64,000 bases of DNA from Streptomyces sp. H27-H1 (GTDB lineage: Bacteria > Actinomycetota > Actinomycetes > Streptomycetales > Streptomycetaceae), in NCBI RefSeq assembly GCF_026627445.1, contig NZ_JAPNLJ010000013.1:62001-126000 (forward strand), read 5' to 3'. The notes beneath the pieces are model-generated. The model made no database searches and was not told where the DNA came from. It worked only from the letters and a program-made list of their open reading frames with translations. Below, piece by piece: positions 1-8,372 of this stretch. The position numbers and the translations under genes are program-made. Numbering within the stretch: the stretch's first letter is position 1; each line of letters opens with the position of its first letter.

Positions 1-1269
1 CCCGGCGGCGGTCCCGCCGGTCCGCCCGGGCCGCCGCCCGTCGCCGGAGCCGCGTACGGCCCCGGCTCCGGTCCCGTGGCCCAGGCCCTGGGAGCTCCCG
101 TCCCGCCCGCCCCCGCCTGGCCCGGCACCGGCCGCGGCCCGGCCGGTCCGACCGGTGGGCCCGAGCTGGGTTCCGTACCGTTGGGCGGTCCGCAGGCGCC
201 GAGCTGGCCCGGCCCCGAGCTGGACTCCGCCGGACACCCGCAGCCCGCACCCGGCGCCCGCGCCGCGGGGCAGGGCGCGGCCGCCCCGGCGCCCGCGAAC
301 AAGGGCAAGGCGCCGGCCCGGCCCGCCAAGAAGAGCCGGAACAAGCTGGTCCTCCTCGGCGGCGCCCTCTTCACGCTGCTCGGCGTGGCCTACGGAGCCG
401 GTCTGCTCCTCAACCACTCCGACGTCCCCAAGGGCACGACCGTCATGGGCGTCGACATCAGCGGCACCCGCGACGAGGCCGTCGCCAAGCTCCAGACGGC
501 CTTCGGCAACCGCGCCTCCGCCCCGCTCCAGCTCACCGTCGGCGGCAAGCCGGTCGAGCTCAAGCCCGAGAAGGCCGGCCTGAGCCTGGACGGCCAGACC
601 ACCGTCCGTAACGCGGCGGGCAGCGACTACAACCCCGTCACGGTCATCGGCTCCCTGTTCGGCAGCGAGCGCCAGGCCGAGGCCGTCATGCCCATCGACG
701 AGGAGAAGCTGCGGGTCGCCCTCCAGGAGGTGGCCGGCACCGCCGGCGCCCCCACCGAGGCCACCATCACCTTCGACACCGGCAAGGCCGTCGCCGTCCC
801 CGGCAAGCCCGGCTCCATGCTCGACGTGGACAGCTCCGTCGGCCCGGTCACCAAGGCCTTCCGCGACATGGTCGCCAGCGGCCGATCCACTCCGGTCGAC
901 CTCCCCGTCGCCACCAAGGACCCGGTCGTCGGCAAGGACGAACTGGACCGGGCCATGAAGGAGTTCGCCGAGCCCGCGATGTCGGCGCCGGTCCTCATCA
1001 AGGCGGGCGCCAAGTCCATCCCCTTCGGCGCCAAGTCCCTGCCGAAGATCCTGAGCATGCAGGTCGTGGAAGGCCACCTCGTCGAGAAGTACGACCTGGA
1101 AGCCCTCAAGACCACCTACGGGAACACCTTCGACGGCGTCCTCATCATGCGCGGCACCGGCAAGAAGACCGCCATCACCCCGCAGGACGTCGCCGGCGCC
1201 CTCGGCAAGGCGCTGCGCGGCAAGACGACCGCCGAGCGGACCGAGGTCATCGACACCAACCCGAACTGA
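1..1269 (+). CDS. Membrane-anchored putative peptidoglycan-binding protein (5' end outside window)
   Basis: The reading frame is open to the first base, so the N-terminus lies upstream and the GTG at 76 is probably internal. The visible part starts with about 110 residues of Pro/Gly/Ala-rich cytoplasmic sequence. A basic stretch (KKSRNK) and one transmembrane segment (about 340-410) follow, then an extracellular domain with two similar halves beginning DVPKGTTVMGVDISG. This fits the peptidoglycan-binding PG_binding_4 (VanW-associated) fold, and I see no catalytic motif. The likely role is a cell-wall-contacting surface protein. The family assignment rests on the VPKGTTVMGVDISG-type motif and the repeated about 110-residue layout, not on a search. 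A strong hairpin follows the stop. Confidence 0.65.
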   Translation, partial: PGGGPAGPPGPPPVAGAAYGPGSGPVAQALGAPVPPAPAWPGTGRGPAGPTGGPELGSVPLGGPQAPSWPGPELDSAGHPQPAPGARAAGQGAAAPAPANKGKAPARPAKKSRNKLVLLGGALFTLLGVAYGAGLLLNHSDVPKGTTVMGVDISGTRDEAVAKLQTAFGNRASAPLQLTVGGKPVELKPEKAGLSLDGQTTVRNAAGSDYNPVTVIGSLFGSERQAEAVMPIDEEKLRVALQEVAGTAGAPTEATITFDTGKAVAVPGKPGSMLDVDSSVGPVTKAFRDMVASGRSTPVDLPVATKDPVVGKDELDRAMKEFAEPAMSAPVLIKAGAKSIPFGAKSLPKILSMQVVEGHLVEKYDLEALKTTYGNTFDGVLIMRGTGKKTAITPQDVAGALGKALRGKTTAERTEVIDTNPN

Positions 1270-1299
1270 CCGGTGCGCACGCACCCGTGAGCTCGGATC

Positions 1300-1332
1300 G
1301 GAGCCCCTCCCCGGATGCCGGGGAGGGGCTCC
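1300..1332 (+). terminator. Perfect hairpin terminator after the first gene
   Basis: GGAGCCCCTCCCCGG (1300-1314) pairs perfectly with 1318-1332 over 15 bp around a 3-base loop. It sits 31 bp after the stop codon and has no T-run, which is usual for streptomycete terminators. Confidence 0.75.
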
Positions 1333-1353
1333 GGCGCATCCGCGTCTACCGAA

Positions 1354-1375
1354 CCGCATGACATCGGTCATGCGG
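1354..1375. promoter_or_regulatory. 9-bp palindrome, candidate operator of the ABC/two-component operon
   Basis: CCGCATGAC and GTCATGCGG form a perfect inverted repeat around ATCG. It lies 56 bp before the start of the ABC transporter operon that ends in a NarL/LuxR-type regulator. Such regulators often bind dyads of this kind in front of their own ABC exporter operon. The assignment is inference. Confidence 0.4.
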
Positions 1376-1430
1376 CTCACACGACGCGGGACACTGCCGC
1401 GCGGACCCCCGTACCCGGGAGCCTTGAGCC

Positions 1431-2393
1431 ATGAAGACGAAGACCGCGACGCAGTCCAGCGCCGCCACGGAACCCGGCCCCGGCAGCGGCGCCCCGGGCG
1501 CGGCCGTGGTGAGCTTCGAGAACGTGACCAAGAGCTACGGCCCGGTCCGGGCCGTCGACGGGCTCTCCCTCGACCTGCACCCGGGCGAGACCGTCGCCCT
1601 CCTCGGCCCCAACGGCGCCGGCAAGTCCTCCACCCTCGACCTGCTCCTCGGCCTGCGCCCGGCCGACTCCGGATCCGTCCGGCTCTTCGGCACCACCCCC
1701 CGCGAGGCCATCGCGGCCGGCCGGGTCGGCGCGATGCTGCAGACCGGTGGCCTGATGGAGGAGGTGACCGTACGCGAACTGGTCGAGCTCACCTGCGCCC
1801 TGCACCCGCGCCCGTACCCGGTCGAGCAGGTACTCGGCCTCGCCGGGGTCGGCGACATCGCCGGCCGGATGGTCAACAAGCTCTCCGGCGGCCAGGAGCA
1901 GCGCGTGCGCTTCGCCCTCGCCTCGGCCGGCCACAGCGACCTGATCGTGCTCGACGAGCCGACCACCGGCATGGACGTCACCGCCCGGCAGGCCTTCTGG
2001 GCCACCATGCGCGAACAGGCGGCCCAGGGCCGCACCGTCCTGTTCGCCACGCACTACCTGGAGGAGGCCGACGCGATCGCCGACCGGGTGCTGGTCCTGA
2101 GCAAGGGCCGGCTCCTCGCCGACGGCACCGCCGCCGAGATCAAGGCCCGGGCCGGCGCCCGCCGGATCGCCTTCGACCTCCCCGAGGGCTCGGTCGACGA
2201 GCGCGCCCTGCGCGAACTCCCCTGCCTCACCGGCTTCGAACGCCACGGTGACACCGTCCGGCTCCAGTCGAGCGACGCCGACGCGACCGTCCACGCCGTG
2301 TACGCCCTGGGCGCCCACCCCCGCAACCTGGAGGTCGCGGGCCTGGGCCTGGAGCAGGCCTTCATCGCCCTCACCGAGGCCGAGGAGGCCTGA
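1431..2393 (+). CDS. ABC transporter ATP-binding protein (drug/lipid exporter type)
   Basis: This 320-residue cytoplasmic ATPase carries Walker A (GPNGAGKSS), the Q-loop in MLQTGGLMEEV, signature LSGGQEQR, Walker B LIVLDEPTTG and the switch histidine in ATHYLEEAD. The C-terminal 100 residues resemble the regulatory extension of the CcmA/DrrA exporter class. It is followed after 5 bp by an ABC-2 permease and then by a sensor kinase and response regulator, so all four are probably one operon. The substrate is not shown by the sequence; exporters in this arrangement commonly handle antibiotics or lipids and are controlled by the linked two-component system. Confidence 0.9.
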   Translation: MKTKTATQSSAATEPGPGSGAPGAAVVSFENVTKSYGPVRAVDGLSLDLHPGETVALLGPNGAGKSSTLDLLLGLRPADSGSVRLFGTTPREAIAAGRVGAMLQTGGLMEEVTVRELVELTCALHPRPYPVEQVLGLAGVGDIAGRMVNKLSGGQEQRVRFALASAGHSDLIVLDEPTTGMDVTARQAFWATMREQAAQGRTVLFATHYLEEADAIADRVLVLSKGRLLADGTAAEIKARAGARRIAFDLPEGSVDERALRELPCLTGFERHGDTVRLQSSDADATVHAVYALGAHPRNLEVAGLGLEQAFIALTEAEEA

Positions 2394-2398
2394 ACACC

Positions 2399-3154
2399 AT
2401 GCAGAACACCGGAACGACCAAGCTGGTCAAACTCGAGATCATCCGCGCCCTGCGCAACAAGAAGTACATGTTCTTCACCGTCCTCTACCCGGCCGCCCTC
2501 TTCCTGATGCTCGGCGGCACTCTCAGCGGCACGACCAAGGTCATGGGCACGGACCTGACCATGCCCGCGTTCTACATGGTGGCGATGGCGTCCTTCGGCG
2601 CCCTCACCGCCGTCCTCATGGGCAACAGCGAGCGCATCGCCAAGGAGCGCGAGGCCGGCTGGGTCCGACAGCTGCGCCTCACCACCCTGCCCGGCCACGG
2701 GTACGTCATCGCGAAGACCGCGAGCGCCGGCGTGCTCTCGCTCCCCGCCATCCTCGTCGTCTTCGCGGTCGCCGCGGGCGTCAAGGGCGTCCGGTTCGAG
2801 GCCTGGCAGTGGCTCGCCCTCACCGGCTCCATCTGGGCCGGCAGCCTGGTCTTCGCCGCCCTGGGCGTCGCCCTCGGCTACCTCGCGAGCGGGGACACCG
2901 TCCGCCCCGTCACGATGCTCTGCTACTTCGGCCTGTCCATCCTCGGCGGCCTGTGGATGCCCACCGCCAACTTCCCCGGCTGGCTCCGCGCCATCTGCGA
3001 ATGGCTCCCGACCCACGCCTACGCCGGCCTCGGCCAGGCCATCGAGCTGGGCGGCGCGCCACACGCCAAGGACGTGGCCATACTCGCGGGGTACTTCGTA
3101 CTGTTCACCGGTGCCGCCGCCTGGCTGTACCGCAAGGACTCCCTGAAGGCGTGA
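2399..3154 (+). CDS. ABC-2 type transporter permease
   Basis: A 251-residue membrane protein with about six hydrophobic segments. It has the ABC-2 hallmark near the fifth helix (the region around LGGLWMPTANFPGWLRAI, which matches the G-x-W-x-P pattern before the last helices). It should form the membrane dimer for the ATPase encoded just upstream. Its stop overlaps the GTG of the sensor kinase by 4 bases (GTGA), which implies translational coupling. Confidence 0.88.
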   Translation: MQNTGTTKLVKLEIIRALRNKKYMFFTVLYPAALFLMLGGTLSGTTKVMGTDLTMPAFYMVAMASFGALTAVLMGNSERIAKEREAGWVRQLRLTTLPGHGYVIAKTASAGVLSLPAILVVFAVAAGVKGVRFEAWQWLALTGSIWAGSLVFAALGVALGYLASGDTVRPVTMLCYFGLSILGGLWMPTANFPGWLRAICEWLPTHAYAGLGQAIELGGAPHAKDVAILAGYFVLFTGAAAWLYRKDSLKA

Positions 3155-4353
3155 GAGCCGTGACCAGCATTGCGGAAGCCGGGGAACCGACAGGGGTACC
3201 GGGCTCGACCCGGGCAGGGGTCCCGCCGGAGAGCGGCCGGCAGCGGATCGTGAAAGCGCTGTGGATCAGCATCTGGCTCTTCTACCTCAGCGCCCCCGTC
3301 ACCGACCTGATCAGCGGCGGCCACCCCCTCGGAGTCCGGCTGCTCGGCTGGCTGGGCCTCGCGGTCTTCGTCACCTGGTACCTGACCCTCGTCTTCCGCA
3401 CCGCCCGGCAGATGGACACCCGCCGGGTCCTGTTCTCGGTGACGGCGCTCGCCGCCCAGGCCGCGCTCCTCTCCCTGACGCTCGGCCGCGAATGGCTCGT
3501 GCTCTTCGTCTACGTGGCCATCTCCTCCGGGGCCGCCCTCCCAGGGGAGGTCTCCCGCTGGACCGTCCCCGGCGCGACCGCCCTGCTGACGGTCACGGCC
3601 CTCGCGGTGCCCGACGGCAAGGCGTACCTGGCGGGCCTGCTGATCCCCGCCCTGATGGGCGGGTTCGCCATGGTCGGCGTCCGCGCGATGATCCGCACCA
3701 CCATCGAACTGCGCCAGGCGCGGGCCACGGTGGCGCAGCTCGCCGCCAACGAGGAACGGCTGAGGATGGCCCGGGACCTGCACGACCTGCTGGGGCACTC
3801 GCTGTCGCTGATCACGCTCAAGAGCGAACTGGCCGGGCGGATGCTGCCCGGCCGGCCCGAGGAGGCCGCCCGCCAGGTGGCCGACATCGAGCAGGTCAGC
3901 CGACAGGCACTGGTCGACGTACGGGAGGCCGTGAGCGGCTACCGGCGGCCGACGCTCCCCGGCGAACTGGCGGGCGCCCGGACCGCGCTGACGGCGGCAG
4001 GCATCCTCGCGGACCTCCCCTCGCACTGGCCGGGAGAGCTCCCGGAGGAGATCGAATCGGCGCTGGCCTGGGCGCTGCGCGAAGCCGTCACCAACGTGGT
4101 CCGGCACAGCGGCGCGAGGCGCTGTACGGTCGCCCTGGGCACCCAGCAGACCCTGGCGGGCCCGGTGGCGGAGCTGACGGTCACCGACGACGGCGCACCC
4201 GGCCCCTGCACCCCCGGCAACGGCCTGACGGGTCTGACGGAACGACTGACGGCGGTCGGCGGCACCCTGACCGCGGCTCCGGCCGGGCGGCGCGAGCGGG
4301 GCAGGGCCGGCTTCCGGCTCGAGGCACGCGTCCCCCTAGGATCACGGCCATGA
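3151..4353 (+). CDS. Sensor histidine kinase, NarL-partner (HisKA_3) class
   Basis: A protein of about 400 residues. The N-terminal half has five or six transmembrane segments and no obvious extracellular sensor domain, as in DesK-type kinases. The dimerisation/phosphoacceptor motif is ARDLHDLLGHSLS, with the phosphorylated histidine near residue 211. The catalytic domain has the N-box EAVTNVVRHS and a short G-box (TDDGAPG, NGLTGLTERL). I chose GTG 3151 because it overlaps the permease stop as GTGA; GTG 3160 is an alternative. The last bases overlap the regulator start as ATGA. It probably senses membrane state or the exported compound, which is inference. Confidence 0.88.
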   Translation: MRAVTSIAEAGEPTGVPGSTRAGVPPESGRQRIVKALWISIWLFYLSAPVTDLISGGHPLGVRLLGWLGLAVFVTWYLTLVFRTARQMDTRRVLFSVTALAAQAALLSLTLGREWLVLFVYVAISSGAALPGEVSRWTVPGATALLTVTALAVPDGKAYLAGLLIPALMGGFAMVGVRAMIRTTIELRQARATVAQLAANEERLRMARDLHDLLGHSLSLITLKSELAGRMLPGRPEEAARQVADIEQVSRQALVDVREAVSGYRRPTLPGELAGARTALTAAGILADLPSHWPGELPEEIESALAWALREAVTNVVRHSGARRCTVALGTQQTLAGPVAELTVTDDGAPGPCTPGNGLTGLTERLTAVGGTLTAAPAGRRERGRAGFRLEARVPLGSRP

Positions 4354-4967
4354 CCCCACGCCCGATCCGGATCCTCCTGGCGGAGGATCAGTCCATGGTC
4401 CGCGAGGCCCTGGCGGCCCTCCTCGGGCTGGAGCCGGACATCGAGGTGGTGGCCCAAGTCGCCCGCGGCGACGAGGTGGTGGCCGCGGCCCGGTCCCACG
4501 ACGTCAACGTCGCCCTCCTCGACATCGAGATGCCGGGCATGACGGGCATCGAGGCGGCGGCGGCCCTGCACGCCGAACTTCCCGCCCTGCGGATCGTGAT
4601 CCTGACGACCTTCGGCCGCCCCGGGTACCTGCGGGGCGCGATGGAAGCCGGGGCCTCCGCCTTCCTGGTCAAGGACGCACCGGCCGCACAACTCGCCGAC
4701 GCGGTACGCAGGGTCCTCGCGGGGGAGCGCGTCATCGACCCCAACCTGGCGGCCGCCGCCCTGGCCGAGGGCGCCAACCCGCTGACCGACCGCGAACGGG
4801 AGGTCCTGCGCGCGGCGGAGTCGGGAGCGACCAACGCGGAACTGGCCGCCCGGCTCCACCTGTCCCAGGGCACGGTCCGCAACTACCTCTCGACGGCCAT
4901 CCAGAAACTGGCGGCCCGCAACCGCGCCGAAGCGGTCCGCGTGGCCCGCGAGAAGGGCTGGCTGTAG
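4350..4967 (+). CDS. NarL/LuxR-family response regulator
   Basis: This 205-residue regulator has an N-terminal receiver domain with acidic residues at ILLAEDQ, the phospho-acceptor Asp58 in LLDIEMPG, a Thr in ILTTFG and the Lys in FLVKDAPA. A short linker leads to a C-terminal LuxR helix-turn-helix (LTDREREVLRAAESG... and NAELAARLHLSQGTVRNYL). It is the partner of the kinase whose stop it overlaps by 4 bases and probably controls the ABC genes through the palindrome at 1354-1375. The hexamer TAGGAT lies 7 bases before the ATG, so a weak internal leaderless promoter is possible. Confidence 0.92.
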   Translation: MTPRPIRILLAEDQSMVREALAALLGLEPDIEVVAQVARGDEVVAAARSHDVNVALLDIEMPGMTGIEAAAALHAELPALRIVILTTFGRPGYLRGAMEAGASAFLVKDAPAAQLADAVRRVLAGERVIDPNLAAAALAEGANPLTDREREVLRAAESGATNAELAARLHLSQGTVRNYLSTAIQKLAARNRAEAVRVAREKGWL

Positions 4968-5025
4968 CGCCGGGCCGGATGCCCCGTAAGGAGGTCCGGG
5001 CCGCGCAGGCTACCGCGCCGCGCGG

Positions 5026-5823
5026 TCATCGCGCGTTGGCGGGGCCATCAGGGCCCGGACGCGTGCCGGGGTGCGGCGGCAGCAGGTCCGCCACCACCTG
5101 CCAGCCGTTGACGATCCACACCAGCCGCCAGTACCGCTCCACCCCGGGATCCTGCGCCTCCTCGGGGGCCGCCGGTTCCCCGCCGGCCCCGGCCTCGATG
5201 CCGGGCGCGTACCCGGCGGCCTGGCGTACGGCCGCTCGGCGCATCCGGGCCCGGAAGTCCTCGTCGCCGGCCAGCTCGGCGAGCTCCACCCACGCGGCGA
5301 CCTGCTCGTCGGACGGATCGTCGGGGAGCTCGGGAGTGGCGGCGCGCATCATGGTCACCGCGGCCGGGTCGGCATCCGCCGCGGCGAAGGTGGCGAAAGT
5401 GCCGTCGATGAAATCGTCGATCAGCCGCCGGCGCTCCTCGCCGGACAGCATTGTGAGCTTGTGCACGAGCTTGATCTCCTCGGGATCGGACCCGCGTCCG
5501 GCCACGGCGCGCAGCACGCTCCGACGCAGTCGCAGCACCCGGATCCGTACGTCCACCGCGTCGGCGTGCGCCGTGGCGACGTCCGTCACGGAGAGCTCGC
5601 GGTCCAGTACCCGCCGGATCGTGGCCAGGTCCATGCCCAGCTCGCGCAGGGTGTGCAGGAGTTCCAGACGGCGCAGTGCGTCGAGGTCGTAGAGCCGGTA
5701 GCCGGCGGGACTTCGGGTGGTCGGCGCCACCACCCCCGAATCGGAGTAGAACCGGATGGTCCTCACGGGCAGGCCGGTCCGCCGGGAAAGCTCCCCGATC
5801 GAGTAGAGGGTCGTGGCGTTCAT
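5026..5823 (-). CDS. MerR-family transcriptional regulator
   Basis: This 265-residue protein begins with a MerR winged-helix domain (YSIGELSRRTGLPVRTIRFY ... GYRLYDLDALRRL). A dimerisation helix and a long helical C-terminal effector region follow, without the cysteine pattern of metal sensors, so an organic ligand is more likely. I start it at ATG 5823 because the MerR domain begins there and a MerR-type promoter with a perfect dyad lies immediately upstream. The longer in-frame extension to 5955 would include the promoter. It is convergent with the two-component operon and divergently unlinked, so the target is probably its own promoter or a distant gene. Confidence 0.85.
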   Translation of the reverse strand: MNATTLYSIGELSRRTGLPVRTIRFYSDSGVVAPTTRSPAGYRLYDLDALRRLELLHTLRELGMDLATIRRVLDRELSVTDVATAHADAVDVRIRVLRLRRSVLRAVAGRGSDPEEIKLVHKLTMLSGEERRRLIDDFIDGTFATFAAADADPAAVTMMRAATPELPDDPSDEQVAAWVELAELAGDEDFRARMRRAAVRQAAGYAPGIEAGAGGEPAAPEEAQDPGVERYWRLVWIVNGWQVVADLLPPHPGTRPGPDGPANAR

Positions 5824-5830
5824 GTCCCCC

Positions 5831-5861
5831 ACTCTGCTGTCTCCACCCACTGGAGACTCAA
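5831..5861 (-). promoter_or_regulatory. MerR-type promoter with dyad operator, probably leaderless
   Basis: Read on the minus strand, TTGAGT (5861-5856) is followed after 19 bases by CAGAGT (5836-5831). The long spacer carries the perfect dyad TCTCCA-GTGGG-TGGAGA (5856-5840). An over-long spacer with a dyad inside is the signature of MerR-controlled promoters. Transcription would begin at or next to the ATG at 5823. The -10 match is weak. Confidence 0.55.
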
Positions 5862-5912
5862 GGCCGCTCCCCGGCCGGGCCCGGCCCCGATCCCCGACCC
5901 CCGCTCGACGGT

Positions 5913-5982
5913 CTAGTGCTGTGGCCGCGAAGTGCCGTGCCGGGCGCCGCGACACGGTGAACCATTCCGGTCACAGCACTAG
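5913..5982. repeat. 70-bp MITE-like element with 11-bp perfect terminal inverted repeats
   Basis: CTAGTGCTGTG (5913-5923) is repeated in perfect inverse at 5972-5982 and the similarity continues imperfectly (CCG) inwards. The 48-bp interior has no coding potential. The right terminus contains the TAG stop of the SirB1-like gene. This looks like a small non-autonomous element or the remnant of one; no transposase is present in the window to match it. Confidence 0.5.
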
Positions 5983-6770
5983 TTGAGCCGGGCCCGCGCC
6001 GCCGTCGCCTCCGCGCGGATGCGGTCGGCCGACGGCGGATCGATCACGTCCACGACCAGCGCGTAGGACTCCATTTCCGCCGCCCCCGCCACGAACTGCC
6101 CCCGCTCCACCAGCAGCTTCGCGCGCTCGTAGCGCAGTGCCGCGGGATGAGAGGGCAGCAGTAGCGCCAGGTCCAGCGCCCACAGCGCCACCCCCGAGTG
6201 CTCCGGCCGCGCCGAGGCCCACGCCCGGATGTTGTTCAGGATCCGCAGGACGATGTCCAGCGTGCGCGCCGCGGTCCGCGGCCCGGCCGCCAGCTCCGCC
6301 GGGCCCGCGCCCAGCGAGGCGCCCCCCGCGAAGGGGTCGACGACCACACCCTCCTCCGGATCCCCGAAGCCCACCACGAAGTGACCCGGCAGGGCCAGCC
6401 CGTACACCGGGGCCCCGGCCCGCCGGGCCACCTCCAGCCAGACCACGGACAGCAGGATGGGCAGCCCGCGCCGCCGCCGCAGCACCTCGTGCAGCAGCGA
6501 GGACGAGAGCCGGTCGTAGTCGCCCGGAGTGCCGTGGAAACCCAGCCGGCCGCCCAGCAGCTCGCTCACCGCCGAAGCCCACGCGCGAGCACCCCGCAGC
6601 CCGTACGGCAGCATCCCCGCCAGCCGGTCCAGCTCGATCTGCGCCCAGTCCATGGCCCGCTCGTCGAGCTCCGGGTCCCCCTCCGCGGCCAGCAGCAGGC
6701 ACAGCGTGGCCAGGTCGGGCCGCTCCGCCCGCGCCTCCTCGGCGAACCGCTCCCGCCAGGGCGAGGTCAC
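5979..6770 (-). CDS. SirB1/transglutaminase-like family protein
   Basis: A 263-residue soluble protein of the SirB1 type: an N-terminal helical part, then a transglutaminase-like core with RRGLPILLSVVWLEVARRAG, GHFVVGF and VVDPFAGG, then a TPR-like C-terminal half. The usual catalytic Cys is not evident, as in many SirB1 members, so its function is unknown. GTG 6770 overlaps the TGA of the upstream acetyltransferase by 4 bases, which fixes the start and makes the two genes an operon. The final TAG stop lies inside the right arm of a 70-bp inverted-repeat element, so the extreme C-terminus may have been set by that insertion. Confidence 0.75.
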   Translation of the reverse strand: MTSPWRERFAEEARAERPDLATLCLLLAAEGDPELDERAMDWAQIELDRLAGMLPYGLRGARAWASAVSELLGGRLGFHGTPGDYDRLSSSLLHEVLRRRRGLPILLSVVWLEVARRAGAPVYGLALPGHFVVGFGDPEEGVVVDPFAGGASLGAGPAELAAGPRTAARTLDIVLRILNNIRAWASARPEHSGVALWALDLALLLPSHPAALRYERAKLLVERGQFVAGAAEMESYALVVDVIDPPSADRIRAEATAARARLN

Positions 6771-7759
6771 GCCGCCGTCCGGCGGTAGTGGTGGTAGGAG
6801 TGATGGGTCCCGAAGCCCATCCCCTCGTACAGCGCCCGCGCCCCCGTGTTGTCGCTCTCCACCTGGAGCCAGGCCGCCGAGGCGCCCTCCTCCAGCGCGC
6901 GCCGCGCCAGCGCCGCCATCACGGCCGAGGCCAGACCCCGCCGCCGGTGTTCCGGGTCGACCTCGACGGCCGCGAAACCGGCCCACCGGCCGTCCACCAC
7001 GAGCCGCCCGATCGCCCGGCCGGGTACCGTCGCGAACCACACCGAGGGCCCCGCCGTCAGCACCCGGCGCGCGAGCTCGGGGTCCTCCACCCGCCCGTAG
7101 CGGGCGAGCCACTCCTCGTCCGGGGCCCGGGTCAGACGTACGCCCGAGACCACGGACTCCTCCACCGCCAGGTCCCCGACCGCCGCCAGCCCGCCGACCC
7201 GGACCTGCGCCGACACCTCGCGGACCCAGCCCCGGGCCTCCAGCTCCGCGCACAGCAGCTCCTGCGTGCCCGCGGCCCCCGTGGCGGCCTGGACGTAGGC
7301 CGGAAGGCCCCTTCGCGCATACCAGGAGGTCACCCGCGCGAGTGCATCGTCCAGCGTCGTCCCGGGATCGCCGAACGGCAGGACGGAGTTGGCCCGGCGG
7401 GTGAATCCACCGGCCGCGCGCAGCGTCCACTCGCCCAGCGGCTCGCTCTCCAGCGGTACCCAGGCCCGCGCACAGGCCCGCGCGACCTCCTCGAAGGAGG
7501 CCGCGGGCCCCTTCCGCCGGGCCGGCGCGGCGGGCACGACCTTGCCCGCGACCAGCAAGGATTCCGCGATTCGGACGGACTCGCCGGTCTTCCGTGTGAT
7601 CGTCACCACACCCGCGTTCCAGGATGTGAGAACCCCTACGGTGTCCGTGAACCGGGGGGCGTCGGTCGAGCCGCGCTCCACCCGTCGCACAGAGACTCGT
7701 TTACCCACGTCAGCGGGTGTGATCCGGATCTCCAGCCGTCCACCGGCAGTGATTTCCAC
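6767..7759 (-). CDS. GNAT-family N-acetyltransferase
   Basis: A 330-residue protein. The first about 75 residues form a small beta-rich domain (LEIRITPADVGKRVSVRR...), a middle region is poorly defined, and the C-terminal 120 residues are a GNAT fold. Its acetyl-CoA loop is VDPEHRRRGLASAVM, followed by QVESDNTGARALYEGMGF. It should transfer an acetyl group from acetyl-CoA to an amine; the acceptor is unknown. It is the first gene of the pair with the SirB1-like protein and is divergent from fdxA, sharing the 117-bp space between them. Confidence 0.85.
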   Translation of the reverse strand: MEITAGGRLEIRITPADVGKRVSVRRVERGSTDAPRFTDTVGVLTSWNAGVVTITRKTGESVRIAESLLVAGKVVPAAPARRKGPAASFEEVARACARAWVPLESEPLGEWTLRAAGGFTRRANSVLPFGDPGTTLDDALARVTSWYARRGLPAYVQAATGAAGTQELLCAELEARGWVREVSAQVRVGGLAAVGDLAVEESVVSGVRLTRAPDEEWLARYGRVEDPELARRVLTAGPSVWFATVPGRAIGRLVVDGRWAGFAAVEVDPEHRRRGLASAVMAALARRALEEGASAAWLQVESDNTGARALYEGMGFGTHHSYHHYRRTAA

Positions 7760-7876
7760 AGCTCTGTCCGCCCCTCCTGTTCGGATCGTGCCCGGGAACG
7801 GAGATACTAGAGGTGGGCATCGACGACGCCGCGCTCCCGCGCGAATTGGAAAGCCCTACCGAGGAGGAACGAGAGC

Positions 7877-8206
7877 GTGACCTACGTCATCGCGGAGCCT
7901 TGTGTCGACGTCAAGGACAAGGCATGCATCGAAGAGTGCCCCGTCGACTGCATCTACGAGGGCCAGCGGTCCTTGTACATCCACCCGGACGAGTGCGTCG
8001 ACTGTGGTGCGTGTGAGCCGGTCTGCCCGGTCGAGGCCATCTTCTACGAGGACGACACTCCGGAAGAGTGGAAGGACTACTACAAGGCGAACGTCGAGTT
8101 CTTCGACGAGCTCGGCTCGCCCGGTGGTGCTTCCAAGCTCGGCCTGATCGAGCGCGACCACCCCTTCGTCGCAGCCCTCCCGGCGGACATCAACCCGAGC
8201 CACTGA
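7877..8206 (+). CDS. fdxA: 7Fe ferredoxin
   Basis: A 109-residue ferredoxin with the actinomycete seven-iron pattern. The first cluster region is CVDVKDKACIEECPVDC and the second is CVDCGACEPVCPVEA, giving one 3Fe-4S and one 4Fe-4S cluster. The usual C-terminal extension rich in acidic residues and W (EEWKDYY) follows. It carries electrons in the cytoplasm. GTG 7877 is preceded by GAGGAGGAAC at a good distance. It lies directly before dapC, the same pairing as fdxC and the adjacent aminotransferase gene in mycobacteria. Confidence 0.95.
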   Translation: MTYVIAEPCVDVKDKACIEECPVDCIYEGQRSLYIHPDECVDCGACEPVCPVEAIFYEDDTPEEWKDYYKANVEFFDELGSPGGASKLGLIERDHPFVAALPADINPSH

Positions 8207-8232
8207 CGGTCGGGTACCGCCCCACGCGCGTC

Positions 8233-8277
8233 CCTCGGTCCCGTACGGCTCGCAGCCGCACGGGACCGAGGTGTTTT
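8233..8277 (+). terminator. Terminator after fdxA
   Basis: CCTCGGTCCCGT (8233-8244) pairs perfectly with 8260-8271 and is followed by TGTTTT. It separates fdxA from dapC, although the dapC start lies only about 100 bp further on. Confidence 0.8.
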
Positions 8278-8372
8278 CGGCCGGCACGGTTCACCGGTAC
8301 GAAGATGCTCTGGAAGAGCACGGAAGCACCAAAGCAGCACAAGCACGGACACCCGGAAAGCGAGCGCGCAAC

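Noticed and set aside
2248..3150. Long frame upstream of the sensor kinase start
   Set aside because: The sequence before 3151 is an Arg/Pro-rich shadow of the ABC genes; the kinase starts at the GTGA overlap.
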